From Acidimicrobiia bacterium (GTDB lineage: Bacteria > Actinomycetota > Acidimicrobiia > Spongiisociales > UBA5794): 39,702 bases of DNA. Made by a program: the position numbers and the translations under genes. The notes beneath the pieces were generated by a model. That model made no database searches and was not told the DNA's origin. It was given only the letters and a program-made list of their open reading frames with translations. Position 1 is the first letter of the stretch, and each line of letters starts with the position of its first letter. Location: positions 81,434 through 121,135 of the forward strand of contig DASWKR010000028.1 in the NCBI GenBank assembly GCA_036396535.1, written 5' to 3'. Of this stretch, positions 15,111 to 24,312 are shown one piece after another.

Positions 15111-18100
15111 GTGAGAGCGCAGCGCGACCTCGGCGGTGATGGGTCCAAGGTGCGTGTCCTCGATCCGATCGCGGACGGTCTGCCCCGGGTCTCGCAGCCG
15201 CCACCGCAAGGGCAGCCGCCCCCGAGGCCGCATCGGTTCTTGCCGGTGGCGCTCGCCTTCTTCGCCTTGGCGGCTGCCTGGCTCGTCGCCCTGGCAGCCG
15301 GAACCGACGAGCCGGGGCCACCCGGCACCACCACGCCGCCCGCCGCGCAGGCCCCACCGACCATCGCACCCGGTCGGGTTGCCGTCGTGCTGCAGGCCCC
15401 GGAGGAGAGCGGCGGGATGATCTCATGGGCGGCCGCATCGCTCGGCAGCGAGGCGGTCGTCAACGACATCGTCCAGCTCGGCGGGCTGTATCTCGCGGTC
15501 GGCTCGCTCGAAGGCGCCCCGGCGGCGTGGCGCTCGCCGGACGGGATCCAGTGGCGGAGCGTGGCGGTGGGGGGTGCCGACGAGCCCGGGTCGATCGATG
15601 TCCTCTCGACGAACGGCGCCACCCCCGGCGACATCATCGCAATCGGCCAGAGCCGGGGGCGCGCCGCCGTTTGGCGGCCCCCACTCGTCCCGCAGCTCGA
15701 GCTCGTCGGCATCGAGCCGGAGTTGTCCGCCGCAGAGCTCGTCGCAACCGTCCGTCTCGGTGACGCCTGGCTGGTGCTCGGGCGGCAGGCGCCGTCTGGC
15801 GATTCGTTAGGTGAACCGTCTGGCGATGCTGTCACGTCGACCAGCTGGCTCGGGTCGCCGGAGAACGGCTGGAGCCTGGTGGGGACCATCCCGGGCAGCG
15901 TCTCAGACGTCGTCGTCCACGACGGTGTCGTGTACGCAGTCGGCGCCCAGTGCATCGAGACGGGCTGCCGCCCCGCCATCTGGACGAGTTTCGACGGCGC
16001 CGACTGGGAGCCGGTCGCCACCGAATCGACCGGCTTGCCGGGCTCGATCTCGTTGCGCCTCGGCGACCTGAGCGCCGTTGCCGCGGCGGGTGACACCCTG
16101 ATCGCCGTCGGAGCCATCGGCACCGGCGAGGGATCGCGCGCCGCCATCTGGCGGTCGATCGACGGGAAGAGCTGGCGGGAGACTCTCCCCGGCGAGGGGG
16201 CAGGCGTCACCATCGTGATCGCAGCCATGGCGCTGCCGCTCGACGACGACACCCCCACGGCGATCGTCGAGGTCGGGGGGGAGCGCTTCGAGGTGACCAC
16301 CGGGACGGTCATCGAGACCGACCTCGGCGACGTCTTGGTGAGGGCGGTCGATCGGGACGGCGTCCACGTGGTATACGGCTGCACTCCATACGGCCAACCG
16401 GAAGGGACTTGCGGGGGATCGATGTCTCCGGGACGGCCCCTCGAGATCGGCGGCCTGGAGCGTGCAACACACGTAGCGGCCTTCGGCGAAAGAGTCGTCG
16501 TCTCGGGCGTCGAAGGCGTCGCCCGGTCGCGCCCTCTCACGTGGACGTCGAAGGACAGCGGGACGACGTGGCGCGAGTCGGTCGTCACCGGGACGGGAGC
16601 AGGAACGCTGGTGGCGACCCGCCTCGCCGACGTTGCTCTCATCGTCGCCGAGGACGGCGAGTCGACGGTGGCGCTCCGAGGGGTGTGGAGGACATCGGAG
16701 GAGATCGCAGCGGGCCTCGACAAGGTCGACCGGCTGGTGGCGGCGCTCAACGGCTCGGGAACGGCGAACGACCTCGTCGATCTGCTCGCCAAGGACGACC
16801 CGGCGACGCTGGAGATCCGAGGCCTCCCCGGGATCGGGCCGATGATCCCCCACTGGGTGAGCGACAGCGGCAGGCGAGTGCGCACGGCCGCCGTTTCGGA
16901 CACGCTCGAGTTCGCCGCCGTCACCCGGCTCGACGTGACCCTGACGCAGTGCTCGGGCACCCACGACTTCGAGGCCGGCCTCACAAGGGTGAGGTGCGGG
17001 TACCTGGCGACCTCCGCCGTCCTCGAGCGCCTCGGCCTGATGGGCTTCGTCCATGGGACGCTCGTGGCCCACGTGAGCGACGGGGGCATCACGTACGTCT
17101 CGGTGACGGGCAACGAGGAGCATCCGCTCCTCCAGCTCGCCGAGTGGGTGCTGTGGACCGATCCCCTGCGGTTCGCCCCGACGTTCGGCAGCCTGGCCGG
17201 CGACGGCTCGTTCGTGGTCGACCCTGCGCTGACGAGGGCAGCAGCCAGGCGCCAGCTGCGCCTCGCTCGCCAGTACGCCGCCGCGTCCCACCAGGCGGCG
17301 TCTCCATACGAGGCAAGCACGCCGTTCGGGTCGATGCAGTTCTACCCTTGGTCGACGAGCGGCCCGGGGGACGACCCCGCCGCCACATATCCCGACGTGA
17401 CCTACGACGGCCGTGGATACGTGGCCCTCCAGCAACGGACCAGCTCGACGTGGGCGCTGTTCACCTCGCAGGACGGGCAGACGTGGACGGGGAACATCCC
17501 GGAGACCGACGCCGAGCTCACCAGGTTCCTAGGCGCCGCCGACCACACCATCGTCTCGGACCCTTCGGGTGAGGCCCTGTGGGAGTGGACGGGCACGGGA
17601 CTCCTGCCCATCGACCTCGAGCGTCCCGAGGGGACGCGCGCCTACGCCACTTCGGCGGCGTCGCGCGCCGGCGTGACACTGATCGTCGGCAACACGGATC
17701 ACGCCGACAGCGCCACCGGGATCTCCACGTGGCGATACGAGGCTGGGACGGCGACGAGAGTGTTCGACCCGAGGGACGTCGGGATCGTCGATCCGATCAT
17801 CACTGCGACGGACTCGTGGTTCCTGATGCTCGACCGAACGAACGGGATCGCTGCCCGCTCCGACGACGGGGTGACCTGGGACCAAGCGGCCCAGCTCACG
17901 CTGCCGGGCGCATCCGTAGTCGAGGCTCTGTGGGTGGTCGGCGAGACCGTCTACGCCAACCTCGCGGTCGACGCCTCGTGCGTGCCTGGGAGCGTGGCCA
18001 TCACGGCCTGTCGACCTTCGTCGTCCGTGAGGCGTCTGATAGGAGGCGCTTGGGAGGAGATCGAGGGTCTGCGGCTCGAGACCGCCTTCGCCGGCCCGCA

Positions 18101-18329
18101 TGGCATCGTCGCGGTCGCCAAGCCGAAGATCGACCACCACACCGTCTCCGGGCCGTTGCTCATGTCCGTCGACGGCGAGACCTGGCAGCCGCTGGGCGCC
18201 TTCTACCCGGTGGCGATCGCCCCCGGGTCCACACGACGGGTGAGCGGAGCGGCAGTCGGCGACGACGGCATGCTCATCCTCGTCCAGAACGACGTCGGCG
18301 ATACGCTCCTCGTCGGGTCGCTTCGCTAG
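15111..18329 (+). CDS. Very large membrane-anchored Asp-box (beta-propeller-like) extracytoplasmic protein
   Basis: This 1072-residue protein has a proline-rich cytoplasmic start, one membrane helix at about residues 43-64 and a Pro/Thr linker, so most lies outside the cell. Seven Asp-box motifs (S/T-x-D-G-x-x-W) appear: SPDGIQW, SFDGADW, SIDGKSW and SKDSGTTW at about residues 143-482, then SQDGQTW, SDDGVTW and SVDGETW at about 787-1022. Asp boxes mark turns between propeller blades, as in sialidases and Vps10-type proteins, but occur without enzyme activity. Between the sets, about residues 540-720 lack the motif and start VDRLVAALNGSGTANDLVDLLAKD, resembling an NTF2/SnoaL-like helix. Start GTG 15111; GTG 15150 is possible. 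I recognise no catalytic residues and assign no function. Confidence 0.8.
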   Translation: MRAQRDLGGDGSKVRVLDPIADGLPRVSQPPPQGQPPPRPHRFLPVALAFFALAAAWLVALAAGTDEPGPPGTTTPPAAQAPPTIAPGRVAVVLQAPEESGGMISWAAASLGSEAVVNDIVQLGGLYLAVGSLEGAPAAWRSPDGIQWRSVAVGGADEPGSIDVLSTNGATPGDIIAIGQSRGRAAVWRPPLVPQLELVGIEPELSAAELVATVRLGDAWLVLGRQAPSGDSLGEPSGDAVTSTSWLGSPENGWSLVGTIPGSVSDVVVHDGVVYAVGAQCIETGCRPAIWTSFDGADWEPVATESTGLPGSISLRLGDLSAVAAAGDTLIAVGAIGTGEGSRAAIWRSIDGKSWRETLPGEGAGVTIVIAAMALPLDDDTPTAIVEVGGERFEVTTGTVIETDLGDVLVRAVDRDGVHVVYGCTPYGQPEGTCGGSMSPGRPLEIGGLERATHVAAFGERVVVSGVEGVARSRPLTWTSKDSGTTWRESVVTGTGAGTLVATRLADVALIVAEDGESTVALRGVWRTSEEIAAGLDKVDRLVAALNGSGTANDLVDLLAKDDPATLEIRGLPGIGPMIPHWVSDSGRRVRTAAVSDTLEFAAVTRLDVTLTQCSGTHDFEAGLTRVRCGYLATSAVLERLGLMGFVHGTLVAHVSDGGITYVSVTGNEEHPLLQLAEWVLWTDPLRFAPTFGSLAGDGSFVVDPALTRAAARRQLRLARQYAAASHQAASPYEASTPFGSMQFYPWSTSGPGDDPAATYPDVTYDGRGYVALQQRTSSTWALFTSQDGQTWTGNIPETDAELTRFLGAADHTIVSDPSGEALWEWTGTGLLPIDLERPEGTRAYATSAASRAGVTLIVGNTDHADSATGISTWRYEAGTATRVFDPRDVGIVDPIITATDSWFLMLDRTNGIAARSDDGVTWDQAAQLTLPGASVVEALWVVGETVYANLAVDASCVPGSVAITACRPSSSVRRLIGGAWEEIEGLRLETAFAGPHGIVAVAKPKIDHHTVSGPLLMSVDGETWQPLGAFYPVAIAPGSTRRVSGAAVGDDGMLILVQNDVGDTLLVGSLR

Positions 18330-19636
18330 CCGAGCGCCTCCTCGAGCGCCTCCTGGAACGCCTGGAGAGTGGTTGCGGCGTCCTCCTCCGTGTGCGCAGC
18401 CGACACGAACCACGGCTCGAGGCCGTCGTCGTTCGGCATCACCCCGCGCCGCACCATCGCCCTGATCACGGTCTCGTAGAGGCCGGCGTCGTGGTCTGCG
18501 GTGTCCCGAAAGTCTGCGGGCGGCTCGTCCGAGAAGACCAGCCCGAACATCGCCGGATGGCCGATGACGTGGGCGGGAACTCCCCTGTCGGCACAGACGG
18601 CCGCCAGCCCCTCCATGAGCAGGCGACCGACCTTGTCGATCCTGGCGTGCGGCTCTCCCGTCGACAGCACATCGATCGTGGCCGACACGGCCGCTGCGGC
18701 GATGCCGTTCCCCGAATAGGTGCCGGCCTGGACGATTCCCCCTTCGCTCCAGGCATCCAAGACCTCCCGCCGCCCCCCGATGGCGGCGACGGGGAACCCG
18801 TTGCCCATCGACTTGGCGAACGTGCCGATGTCGGGGGCGACGCCGAAGACCTCCTCGGCGCCCCCGAGGGCGAAGCGGAATCCGGTCTTCACCTCGTCGA
18901 AAACGAGCACGCAGCCATGCTCCGTCGCCAGGTCGCGCAGGCCCTCGAGAAAGCCGGGAGCCGGGTAGATGCCGAAGCAGTTGCCGAGCGCCGGTTCGAC
19001 GAGGATGGCGGCGACCGACCGCCCCTCGTCGGCCAAGATCCGGGCGACGGCCTCGATGTCGTTGAAGGGCGCGGTGCGCACCAGGGGTCCGATGGCGGCC
19101 GGGATCCCGGACGACGCCTGCAAAGGCATGGGCGACCGTCTCGAACCGAGGCCGTCCGTCGGGCCACCGGGGGTGGAGAACAGGACGTAATCGTGGGCAC
19201 CGTGGTAGCAGCCCTCGAACTTGAGGACGAGATCGCGACCGGTCACGGCACGCGCCAGCCGGACGGCATGCATCGTCGCCTCGGTTCCCGTGTTCGTGAA
19301 GCGCATGGCCTCGACGTATCCGACCGATGCCTGCACCTTCTCGGCGGCCTCGACCTCGCCCGCCGTCGTCATGGCGAACGTCGTCCCGGACTTCGCGGCG
19401 GCCACGACTGCGTCCACGACGGAAGGCTCGGCGTGGCCGAGCACGATCGGCCCGAACCCGAGTTGGTAGTCGATGTAGCGCTTGCCGTCCATGTCCCAGA
19501 CGTATGCGCCCTCGCCGCGATCGATGACCATCGTGTCGTCGGGGCCCCAGTACCGGAACCCGCTCGACACCCCGCCGACGAGGACCTTGCCCGCCCGCTC
19601 GAACCACTCAGCAGTGCTCGTGCCTTGAAGACCCAT
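18326..19636 (-). CDS. Class III aminotransferase, glutamate-1-semialdehyde aminomutase-like
   Basis: This 436-residue PLP enzyme has FTNTGTEATMHAVRLARAVTGRD and FEGCYHGAHDY, both GSA-aminomutase-type. The PLP aspartate lies in VFDEVKTGFR (Asp247) and the Schiff-base lysine in TFAKSMGNG (Lys275). HemL converts glutamate-1-semialdehyde to 5-aminolevulinate, but many paralogues are aminotransferases or racemases acting on other amino compounds. No heme gene other than the ccm operon is near, so hemL is not assigned. The ATG at 19636 is preceded by AAGGAGG and a TACCTT box. Its stop overlaps the stop of the convergent Asp-box gene in a CTAG palindrome. Confidence 0.88.
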   Translation of the reverse strand: MGLQGTSTAEWFERAGKVLVGGVSSGFRYWGPDDTMVIDRGEGAYVWDMDGKRYIDYQLGFGPIVLGHAEPSVVDAVVAAAKSGTTFAMTTAGEVEAAEKVQASVGYVEAMRFTNTGTEATMHAVRLARAVTGRDLVLKFEGCYHGAHDYVLFSTPGGPTDGLGSRRSPMPLQASSGIPAAIGPLVRTAPFNDIEAVARILADEGRSVAAILVEPALGNCFGIYPAPGFLEGLRDLATEHGCVLVFDEVKTGFRFALGGAEEVFGVAPDIGTFAKSMGNGFPVAAIGGRREVLDAWSEGGIVQAGTYSGNGIAAAAVSATIDVLSTGEPHARIDKVGRLLMEGLAAVCADRGVPAHVIGHPAMFGLVFSDEPPADFRDTADHDAGLYETVIRAMVRRGVMPNDDGLEPWFVSAAHTEEDAATTLQAFQEALEEALG

Positions 19637-19657
19637 GCTCTCGCCTCCTTGGCCGAG

Positions 19658-19663
19658 AAGGTA
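19658..19663 (-). promoter_or_regulatory. Putative -10 box TACCTT of the GSA-aminotransferase-like gene
   Basis: On the minus strand TACCTT leaves a leader of about 15 nt that contains AAGGAGG before the ATG at 19636. No convincing -35 box was found. Confidence 0.35.
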
Positions 19664-19759
19664 GTACGGCGGCCCCGGCTCACGTCCCGGCGGCGGCACG
19701 TCGAAGGGTTCCCAGCGGCACCGGGATGATGGCGCTGCCGGACGAGCGAGAATCCCCGG

Positions 19760-20779
19760 ATGCGCTTCGAGTCCATGCCGAAGGTGGAGCTCCACCTGCA
19801 CCTCGAGGGCGCCATCCCCGTCGCCACGATGTGGGAGCTCATCGAAGGGCGCGGCGGGCACCCGGACGTCCCCGACCTAGAGGCGCTCGTCCGCCGGTAC
19901 GAGTACCGCGACTTCGCCCACTTCATCGAGACCTGGATCTGGATGAACCAGTTCCTCGACTCCTACGACGCCTTCCAGGCGGCCGCCGAGGCCGTCGCCG
20001 CCAGTCTCGCATCACAGCGAATCGTGTACGCCGAGGCTTCGTACTCCCCTTCCGACTTCGCTCGGTTCGACCTGGCGCCGGACGAGCTCGCCATGGCGAT
20101 CCGTCGCGGGTTGGACCGCATTCCGCACGTCCGTGTCGGCCTCGTCGCCGACCTCGTGCGGGACAAGGGACCACAGCGAGCCGAACGGACGCTCGACGCC
20201 GTCATCGACGTGGCACCCGACGCAGGCATCGTCGGGATCACGATCGGTGGGTCCGAAGCCGAGTTTCCCCCGGAGCCCTTTGCCGCCGTGTACTCCAGGG
20301 CCCGCCGGTCGGGCCTCCGCCTCAGCGCTCACGCCGGCGAAGCCGCCGGGGCGGCGAGCGTGCGCGGCGCCCTCGACCATCTCGGCGTCGACCGGATCGG
20401 CCACGGAATCCGCGCCGTCGAGGACCCTGAAGTCCTCTTTCGCCTGGTGAACGGGAACGTGCCGCTCGAGGTGTGCCCGAGCTCGAACCTGGCGACCGGT
20501 GTGGCCGACTCTTGGGACACGCATCCTGTTCGGACCCTGATCGACGTCGGCGCCATGGTCACCATCAGCTCGGACGACCCTGCCATGTTCCACAACTCGG
20601 TTGCGGGAGACCTCGAGGCGCTCTACGGGCTCGGGTACGGCGACGCCACCATCCAGCGGCTCGCCGAGAACGCCATCGAGGCCTCATGGGCGCCGCCCAC
20701 CGTGAAGCTGGCTCTCGCCGACGAGCTCGGCGCATGGTGGGACGGCATGGCGCGAGACGCTTCGTTCACGTCCACTTGA
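19760..20779 (+). CDS. Adenosine deaminase-family aminohydrolase
   Basis: This 339-residue TIM-barrel metal hydrolase opens with VELHLHLEGA (zinc histidines 12 and 14), then has LSAHAGEAAG (zinc histidine and catalytic glutamate), RIGHGIRAVEDPE, and TISSDDPAMF (zinc aspartate). All active-site motifs of the adenosine/adenine/aminodeoxyfutalosine deaminase family are present. The substrate cannot be read from sequence. In bacteria that make menaquinone by the futalosine route a close relative deaminates aminodeoxyfutalosine, but no mqn genes are visible here. Start ATG 19760; ATG 19775 (MPKVELHLHLEG) is nearly as good. The 3' end overlaps the convergent cbiZ end by 14 nt. Confidence 0.88.
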   Translation: MRFESMPKVELHLHLEGAIPVATMWELIEGRGGHPDVPDLEALVRRYEYRDFAHFIETWIWMNQFLDSYDAFQAAAEAVAASLASQRIVYAEASYSPSDFARFDLAPDELAMAIRRGLDRIPHVRVGLVADLVRDKGPQRAERTLDAVIDVAPDAGIVGITIGGSEAEFPPEPFAAVYSRARRSGLRLSAHAGEAAGAASVRGALDHLGVDRIGHGIRAVEDPEVLFRLVNGNVPLEVCPSSNLATGVADSWDTHPVRTLIDVGAMVTISSDDPAMFHNSVAGDLEALYGLGYGDATIQRLAENAIEASWAPPTVKLALADELGAWWDGMARDASFTST

Positions 20780-21905
20780 GGCGCCAGCCGATGGCGATCG
20801 CCGCCGGGACCTGACGCGCCACGTCACGCAGCGCCGACTCGAGCTCGGCACGCGCCACGGCGAAGACGTCGGGGCGATTGGAGACCGCCACCGCCAGCAG
20901 GGCGCACTGGTTCAGTATCGCCTCGTCCGCCGAGTCCGCCGAGAGCGTGCCGGCACGCCGTCGGTCCAGCAGTGTGGCGACGGCGTAGGCACTTGCCGCC
21001 ACTTGCGGGTCGTTGACGATCGACTCGACGTTGGCGGCGAAGAGGCGGCCCCCGGCATCGTCGAGCAGGCCGACGACTGCATCGGTGAGCTGCGGATCGG
21101 TGAACCCATGGCGCCCGAGCGCGTGGAACAGGTTGCGCGTCAGGGACGGCTCGAGCCCGTTCTGCCACCGGACCGCCTCGAGCGTTGCGTTGCGAACGGA
21201 CACGCCGATGAGCTCGCCGAGCTTGGTGTGATGGCCGGCCCATTGCAGCCTCCTGGCGCCGTGCGCCGGAGCGGCTACGCAGAACTGGTCCGTCCCGGTG
21301 CCGGTCGCCAGCCGGTCGGATGACTTGCTCGGGACCGCCAGCTCGTTGAGCGCCGCCGTCTTCGCCTCGGTGAGCAGCCCGACCGACCTGGCGAGTGCCC
21401 CGGACGACAGGCCGATGTTCGAGACCAGGATCGTGTTGATCGTGCCAGCCACGTTCGAGAAGTCTTCCGGCTCCTCATACCACGGGCCGGGGTCGCCTGC
21501 CGTCGCGGCGTTCGTCGCCACTCCTGCAGTGACGACCGCGGTGACCGTGATCTCCCTGAAGGAAGACCGCTCGATCGCCACGTACTGCATCTGGGCGGCG
21601 GTCCCCATGAGTGCCACCTCGGCGGGGTCGAGCCCGAGGGAGGCGCACACCGCATCGTGATATCCGGAGACTCCGAGCTCGGTGAGCTTGGCGTGTGCCC
21701 GGTCGTCGCCGGTGCCCTCACACATCTGTTCGTTGACGAGGTGCCGCAGCCCGGAGCGACTGCCACCGTTGACCGAGGACGTCGACAGCACGTCGTGCGG
21801 TTCGGCGAGCGAGACCCCGACGACCTTGCCCGTGCGCCAGATCGTGAATGTCTCCGCGGCGCCGAGCGTGATCGCCCCGGCGGGAATGGCGCCTTCCCCG
21901 CTCAT
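20766..21905 (-). CDS. cbiZ: Adenosylcobinamide amidohydrolase CbiZ
   Basis: This 379-residue protein has the N-terminal CbiZ pattern LSTSSVNGGSRSGLRHLVNEQMCEG, with later VTAVVTAGVATNAATAGDP and GTINTILVSNIGLS. CbiZ cleaves the aminopropanol arm from adenosylcobinamide, giving adenosylcobyric acid that can be reassembled with the cell's own arm and lower ligand. The C-terminal half (GTGTDQFCVAAP... onward) continues the family pattern. It is the last gene of the B12 salvage operon, its ATG overlapping the cobD stop by 4 nt. The next gene upstream, cobD/cbiB, does the reverse chemistry, the expected remodelling pair. Confidence 0.88.
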   Translation of the reverse strand: MSGEGAIPAGAITLGAAETFTIWRTGKVVGVSLAEPHDVLSTSSVNGGSRSGLRHLVNEQMCEGTGDDRAHAKLTELGVSGYHDAVCASLGLDPAEVALMGTAAQMQYVAIERSSFREITVTAVVTAGVATNAATAGDPGPWYEEPEDFSNVAGTINTILVSNIGLSSGALARSVGLLTEAKTAALNELAVPSKSSDRLATGTGTDQFCVAAPAHGARRLQWAGHHTKLGELIGVSVRNATLEAVRWQNGLEPSLTRNLFHALGRHGFTDPQLTDAVVGLLDDAGGRLFAANVESIVNDPQVAASAYAVATLLDRRRAGTLSADSADEAILNQCALLAVAVSNRPDVFAVARAELESALRDVARQVPAAIAIGWRLKWT

Positions 21906-22921
21906 GCAGTGCTCCCGAAGGGGGGCCACGGGGCGAGCAACCGCTCCGGCCAGGGCACGACACCCGCGACTGCGAGCACCAGAAAGGCGACGACCATGAA
22001 CAGGAACGTAGTCACTCCGATCAGCAGGACGGCACGTCGGACGTCCGACAGCGTCGCCGCCTCCCTGTCCTCTTCACGACCGAGCCAGATCCCGTCCACG
22101 ACCTTCACGCCGTCACGCCACACGTCGCCGACGAGGCGGAGGCGGAGCGCCCCGGCGGTGGATGCTTCGCTCCACCCGGCGTTCGGGCCGGGTACCAGCG
22201 CGTGCTGCCGCACGCCGCACCGGGCGGCGTCCCTCCCGGACATGCCGGGAAGGACGGCGGCCGCCAAGACGACGAGGAGCCACGTCAGCCGGGCCGGAAC
22301 GAATGCGAGCACGTCGTCGGCCCGGGCGCTCGCCCAGCCGACCCGGCGGAACCGCTCCGACTTGTACCCGACCATCGAGTCCGCCGTGCTCACCACCTTG
22401 AAAGCCAGCAGACCGAGGAGCCCGAACAACGTGAAGTAGAAGAGAGGGGCGACCACGCTGTCGGTCAGATTCTCTCCCAGGCTCTCGATCGCCGCCCGGT
22501 TGCAGCCCGCTGCGTCGAGCCTCTCGGTGTCTCTCCCGACGAGCATGCCCGTGGCGGCGCGCGCCTCGCCGAGGTCGCCTGCGTCGGCGGCTCGGCCGAT
22601 CGCCAGCCCATGGCCTGCCAGGTCTCGCACCGCGACGAGGTGAGCGCCCAGGACGACATAGGCGATCCACCCTGCGACTGCGGAGACCGCCCACAACACC
22701 GACAGCACACCGGCCGCAGCGCCAGCGGCCACCGCGACCGACACCAGGAGCAGGGCAACGCCGCCGGCGTACCCGTTCCAGCCGCGGGAGCGGAGCAGTC
22801 GCTCGCCACCACCGATGAACGACCCGATGAGCCGGATCGGGTGGAGGCGATAGCGAGGGTCGCCGACCAGCACGTCCACCAGCAGGACGGCAGCGACGAG
22901 CAGGAACGCCTCAAACGACAT
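21902..22921 (-). CDS. cobD: Adenosylcobinamide-phosphate synthase CobD/CbiB
   Basis: This 339-residue integral membrane protein starts MSFEAFLLVAAVLLVDVLVGDPRYRLHPIRLIG, the classic CbiB opening (DxxxGDPxxxxHPVxxxG). Later segments GRDTERLDAAGCNRAAIESLGENLTDSVVAPLFY and GYKSERFRRVGWASARADD are also conserved. It attaches aminopropanol or its phosphate to adenosylcobyric acid. It lies 24 nt after cobO with GGTGAGG as ribosome binding site. Together with CbiZ it allows cobinamide remodelling without de novo corrin synthesis, of which no gene is visible here. Confidence 0.93.
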   Translation of the reverse strand: MSFEAFLLVAAVLLVDVLVGDPRYRLHPIRLIGSFIGGGERLLRSRGWNGYAGGVALLLVSVAVAAGAAAGVLSVLWAVSAVAGWIAYVVLGAHLVAVRDLAGHGLAIGRAADAGDLGEARAATGMLVGRDTERLDAAGCNRAAIESLGENLTDSVVAPLFYFTLFGLLGLLAFKVVSTADSMVGYKSERFRRVGWASARADDVLAFVPARLTWLLVVLAAAVLPGMSGRDAARCGVRQHALVPGPNAGWSEASTAGALRLRLVGDVWRDGVKVVDGIWLGREEDREAATLSDVRRAVLLIGVTTFLFMVVAFLVLAVAGVVPWPERLLAPWPPFGSTA

Positions 22922-22945
22922 GTGGGGGGCGCCTCACCGGGCCCA

Positions 22946-23509
22946 TCAGTAGTCGATACCGCGGCTCGCCGTGATACCCGCTTCGTAGGCGTGCTTCACC
23001 ATGCGCATCTCGGTCACCGTGTCTGCGACCTCGATCAGCTCGGCCGGGGCGTCCCGACCCGTCAGGATCACGTTCACCTTCTCGGGGCGGTGCCGGAGCG
23101 CATCGACGACGTCCTCCGTCGCGATCCACCCCCAGTTCATGGGGTACGTGATCTCGTCGAGGATGACCATCTCGTACTCGCCACCTGCCAGTTTCTCCTT
23201 GGCGAGGCGCCACGCCTCCTGGGCGATCGCCTGGGACTCGCCGAGGTCCTCGGAGTCCCACGTGAACCCGTCTCCCAGCGCCCACCAATCGACGCCGAGG
23301 CGGCCGGCGACCTCTTCCTCGCCGACCTTCCACTTCCCGGACTTGATGAACTGGATCACCCCGACCCGCCAGCCCCTGGCGACGGCCCGCATGGCCGTGC
23401 CGAAGGCGGCGGTCGACTTCCCCTTCCCGTCTCCCGTGTTGACGATGACGACGGAAGCTGCCCGCCGTGGTCGCGGCTCCGGAGCGCTCGTCGGTGGCGT
23501 GTGGGTCAT
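22946..23509 (-). CDS. cobO: Cob(I)yrinic acid a,c-diamide adenosyltransferase CobO (BtuR type)
   Basis: This 187-residue P-loop enzyme has NTGDGKGKSTAAFG (about residues 24-37), GVIQFIKSGKW, and VILDEITYPMNWGWI, typical of the CobA/CobO/BtuR family. It transfers the adenosyl group of ATP to Co(I) corrinoids, making the forms that CbiZ and CobD use. The N-terminal 17 residues are proline-rich and probably disordered. Start ATG 23509 overlaps the btuD stop by 4 nt. Confidence 0.94.
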   Translation of the reverse strand: MTHTPPTSAPEPRPRRAASVVIVNTGDGKGKSTAAFGTAMRAVARGWRVGVIQFIKSGKWKVGEEEVAGRLGVDWWALGDGFTWDSEDLGESQAIAQEAWRLAKEKLAGGEYEMVILDEITYPMNWGWIATEDVVDALRHRPEKVNVILTGRDAPAELIEVADTVTEMRMVKHAYEAGITASRGIDY

Positions 23510-24312
23510 CTGGTGGCCTCCTCTCGGTCGCCTGCATGGTGCCGCCTCAGCGGGATGACGACGACGGTGCCTCCCGGTCCCTCGAGCACGGTCACGTCTG
23601 CGCCGTAATGACGACGAATGTTGTCCTCGGTGAGTACCGAGCGCGCCGGCCCGGAGCCGGCCACAGTCCCGTTCGACAGAAGGACGAGTCGGTCGCAGAA
23701 CTGGGCGGCGAGAGTGAGGTCGTGCAAGGCGGCGACGATCGTCAGCGACCTGTGGCGCCGCAGCGCCTCGACCTCCTCGAGGACCTGCACCCTATGGCCG
23801 ACGTCGAGCGCCGACGTCGGCTCGTCGAGCAGCAGCACCGGAGCAGCCTGCGCAAGGGCGCGTGCGATCACAACTCGCTGCAGCTGGCCGCCGGAGAGCG
23901 TGTCGAGGGGCCTGGCGGCGATGTCGACGAGGTCGAGGGCATCCAGGGCGGCCCGCACCGCGGTGGCGTCCCGCGCTCCCTCCCGCTCGAACAGGCCCAG
24001 GTGCGGGGTCCTCCCGAGCATGACGTAGTCGAAGACGAGCATGCCCGGAGGCACGACCGGGTCCTGCGGCACCGAGGCGAACAGCCTCGCCCTTCGCTTG
24101 GCTCCGATCGCCTCGAGCGCTTCGCCGTCGACCACGATCTCTCCCGAATGGTCGAGCCCTCCGGCGAGCGTCTGGAGGAGGGTCGACTTGCCGGCGCCGT
24201 TCGGCCCGATCAGCCCGAGCCACTCTCCCGGTGCCACGTCGAGATCGATGCCGCGCAGAACGGGGTGCTTCCCACGAACCACGCCGAGCGCTCGAACCGT
24301 GAGAGACGTCAT
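23506..24312 (-). CDS. btuD: Corrinoid ABC transporter ATP-binding protein BtuD
   Basis: This 268-residue ATPase has Walker A GPNGAGKSTLL, Q-loop VPQDPVVPP, signature LSGGQLQRVVIARAL, Walker B VLLLDEPTSAL and H-loop AALHDL. It belongs to the FecE/BtuD group that powers siderophore, heme and cobalamin importers. The cobalamin riboswitch upstream of the operon and the cob genes downstream point to corrinoid uptake. It overlaps btuC and cobO by 4 nt each. Confidence 0.92.
   Translation of the reverse strand: MTSLTVRALGVVRGKHPVLRGIDLDVAPGEWLGLIGPNGAGKSTLLQTLAGGLDHSGEIVVDGEALEAIGAKRRARLFASVPQDPVVPPGMLVFDYVMLGRTPHLGLFEREGARDATAVRAALDALDLVDIAARPLDTLSGGQLQRVVIARALAQAAPVLLLDEPTSALDVGHRVQVLEEVEALRRHRSLTIVAALHDLTLAAQFCDRLVLLSNGTVAGSGPARSVLTEDNIRRHYGADVTVLEGPGGTVVVIPLRRHHAGDREEATR

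Noticed and set aside
15101-17320. Open 739-codon frame on the minus strand, and others to 17435
   Set aside because: Antisense to the Asp-box gene; its translation is low-complexity Ser/Arg/Pro/Thr with no motif. A GC-rich mirror frame.
18326-19636. Naming the GSA-aminotransferase-like gene hemL
   Set aside because: The fold and lysine fit, but no tetrapyrrole synthesis gene is adjacent and many paralogues have other substrates.
22202-23608. 468-codon plus-strand frame across cobD and cobO
   Set aside because: A shadow of two clear genes on the other strand; translation lacks any domain pattern.
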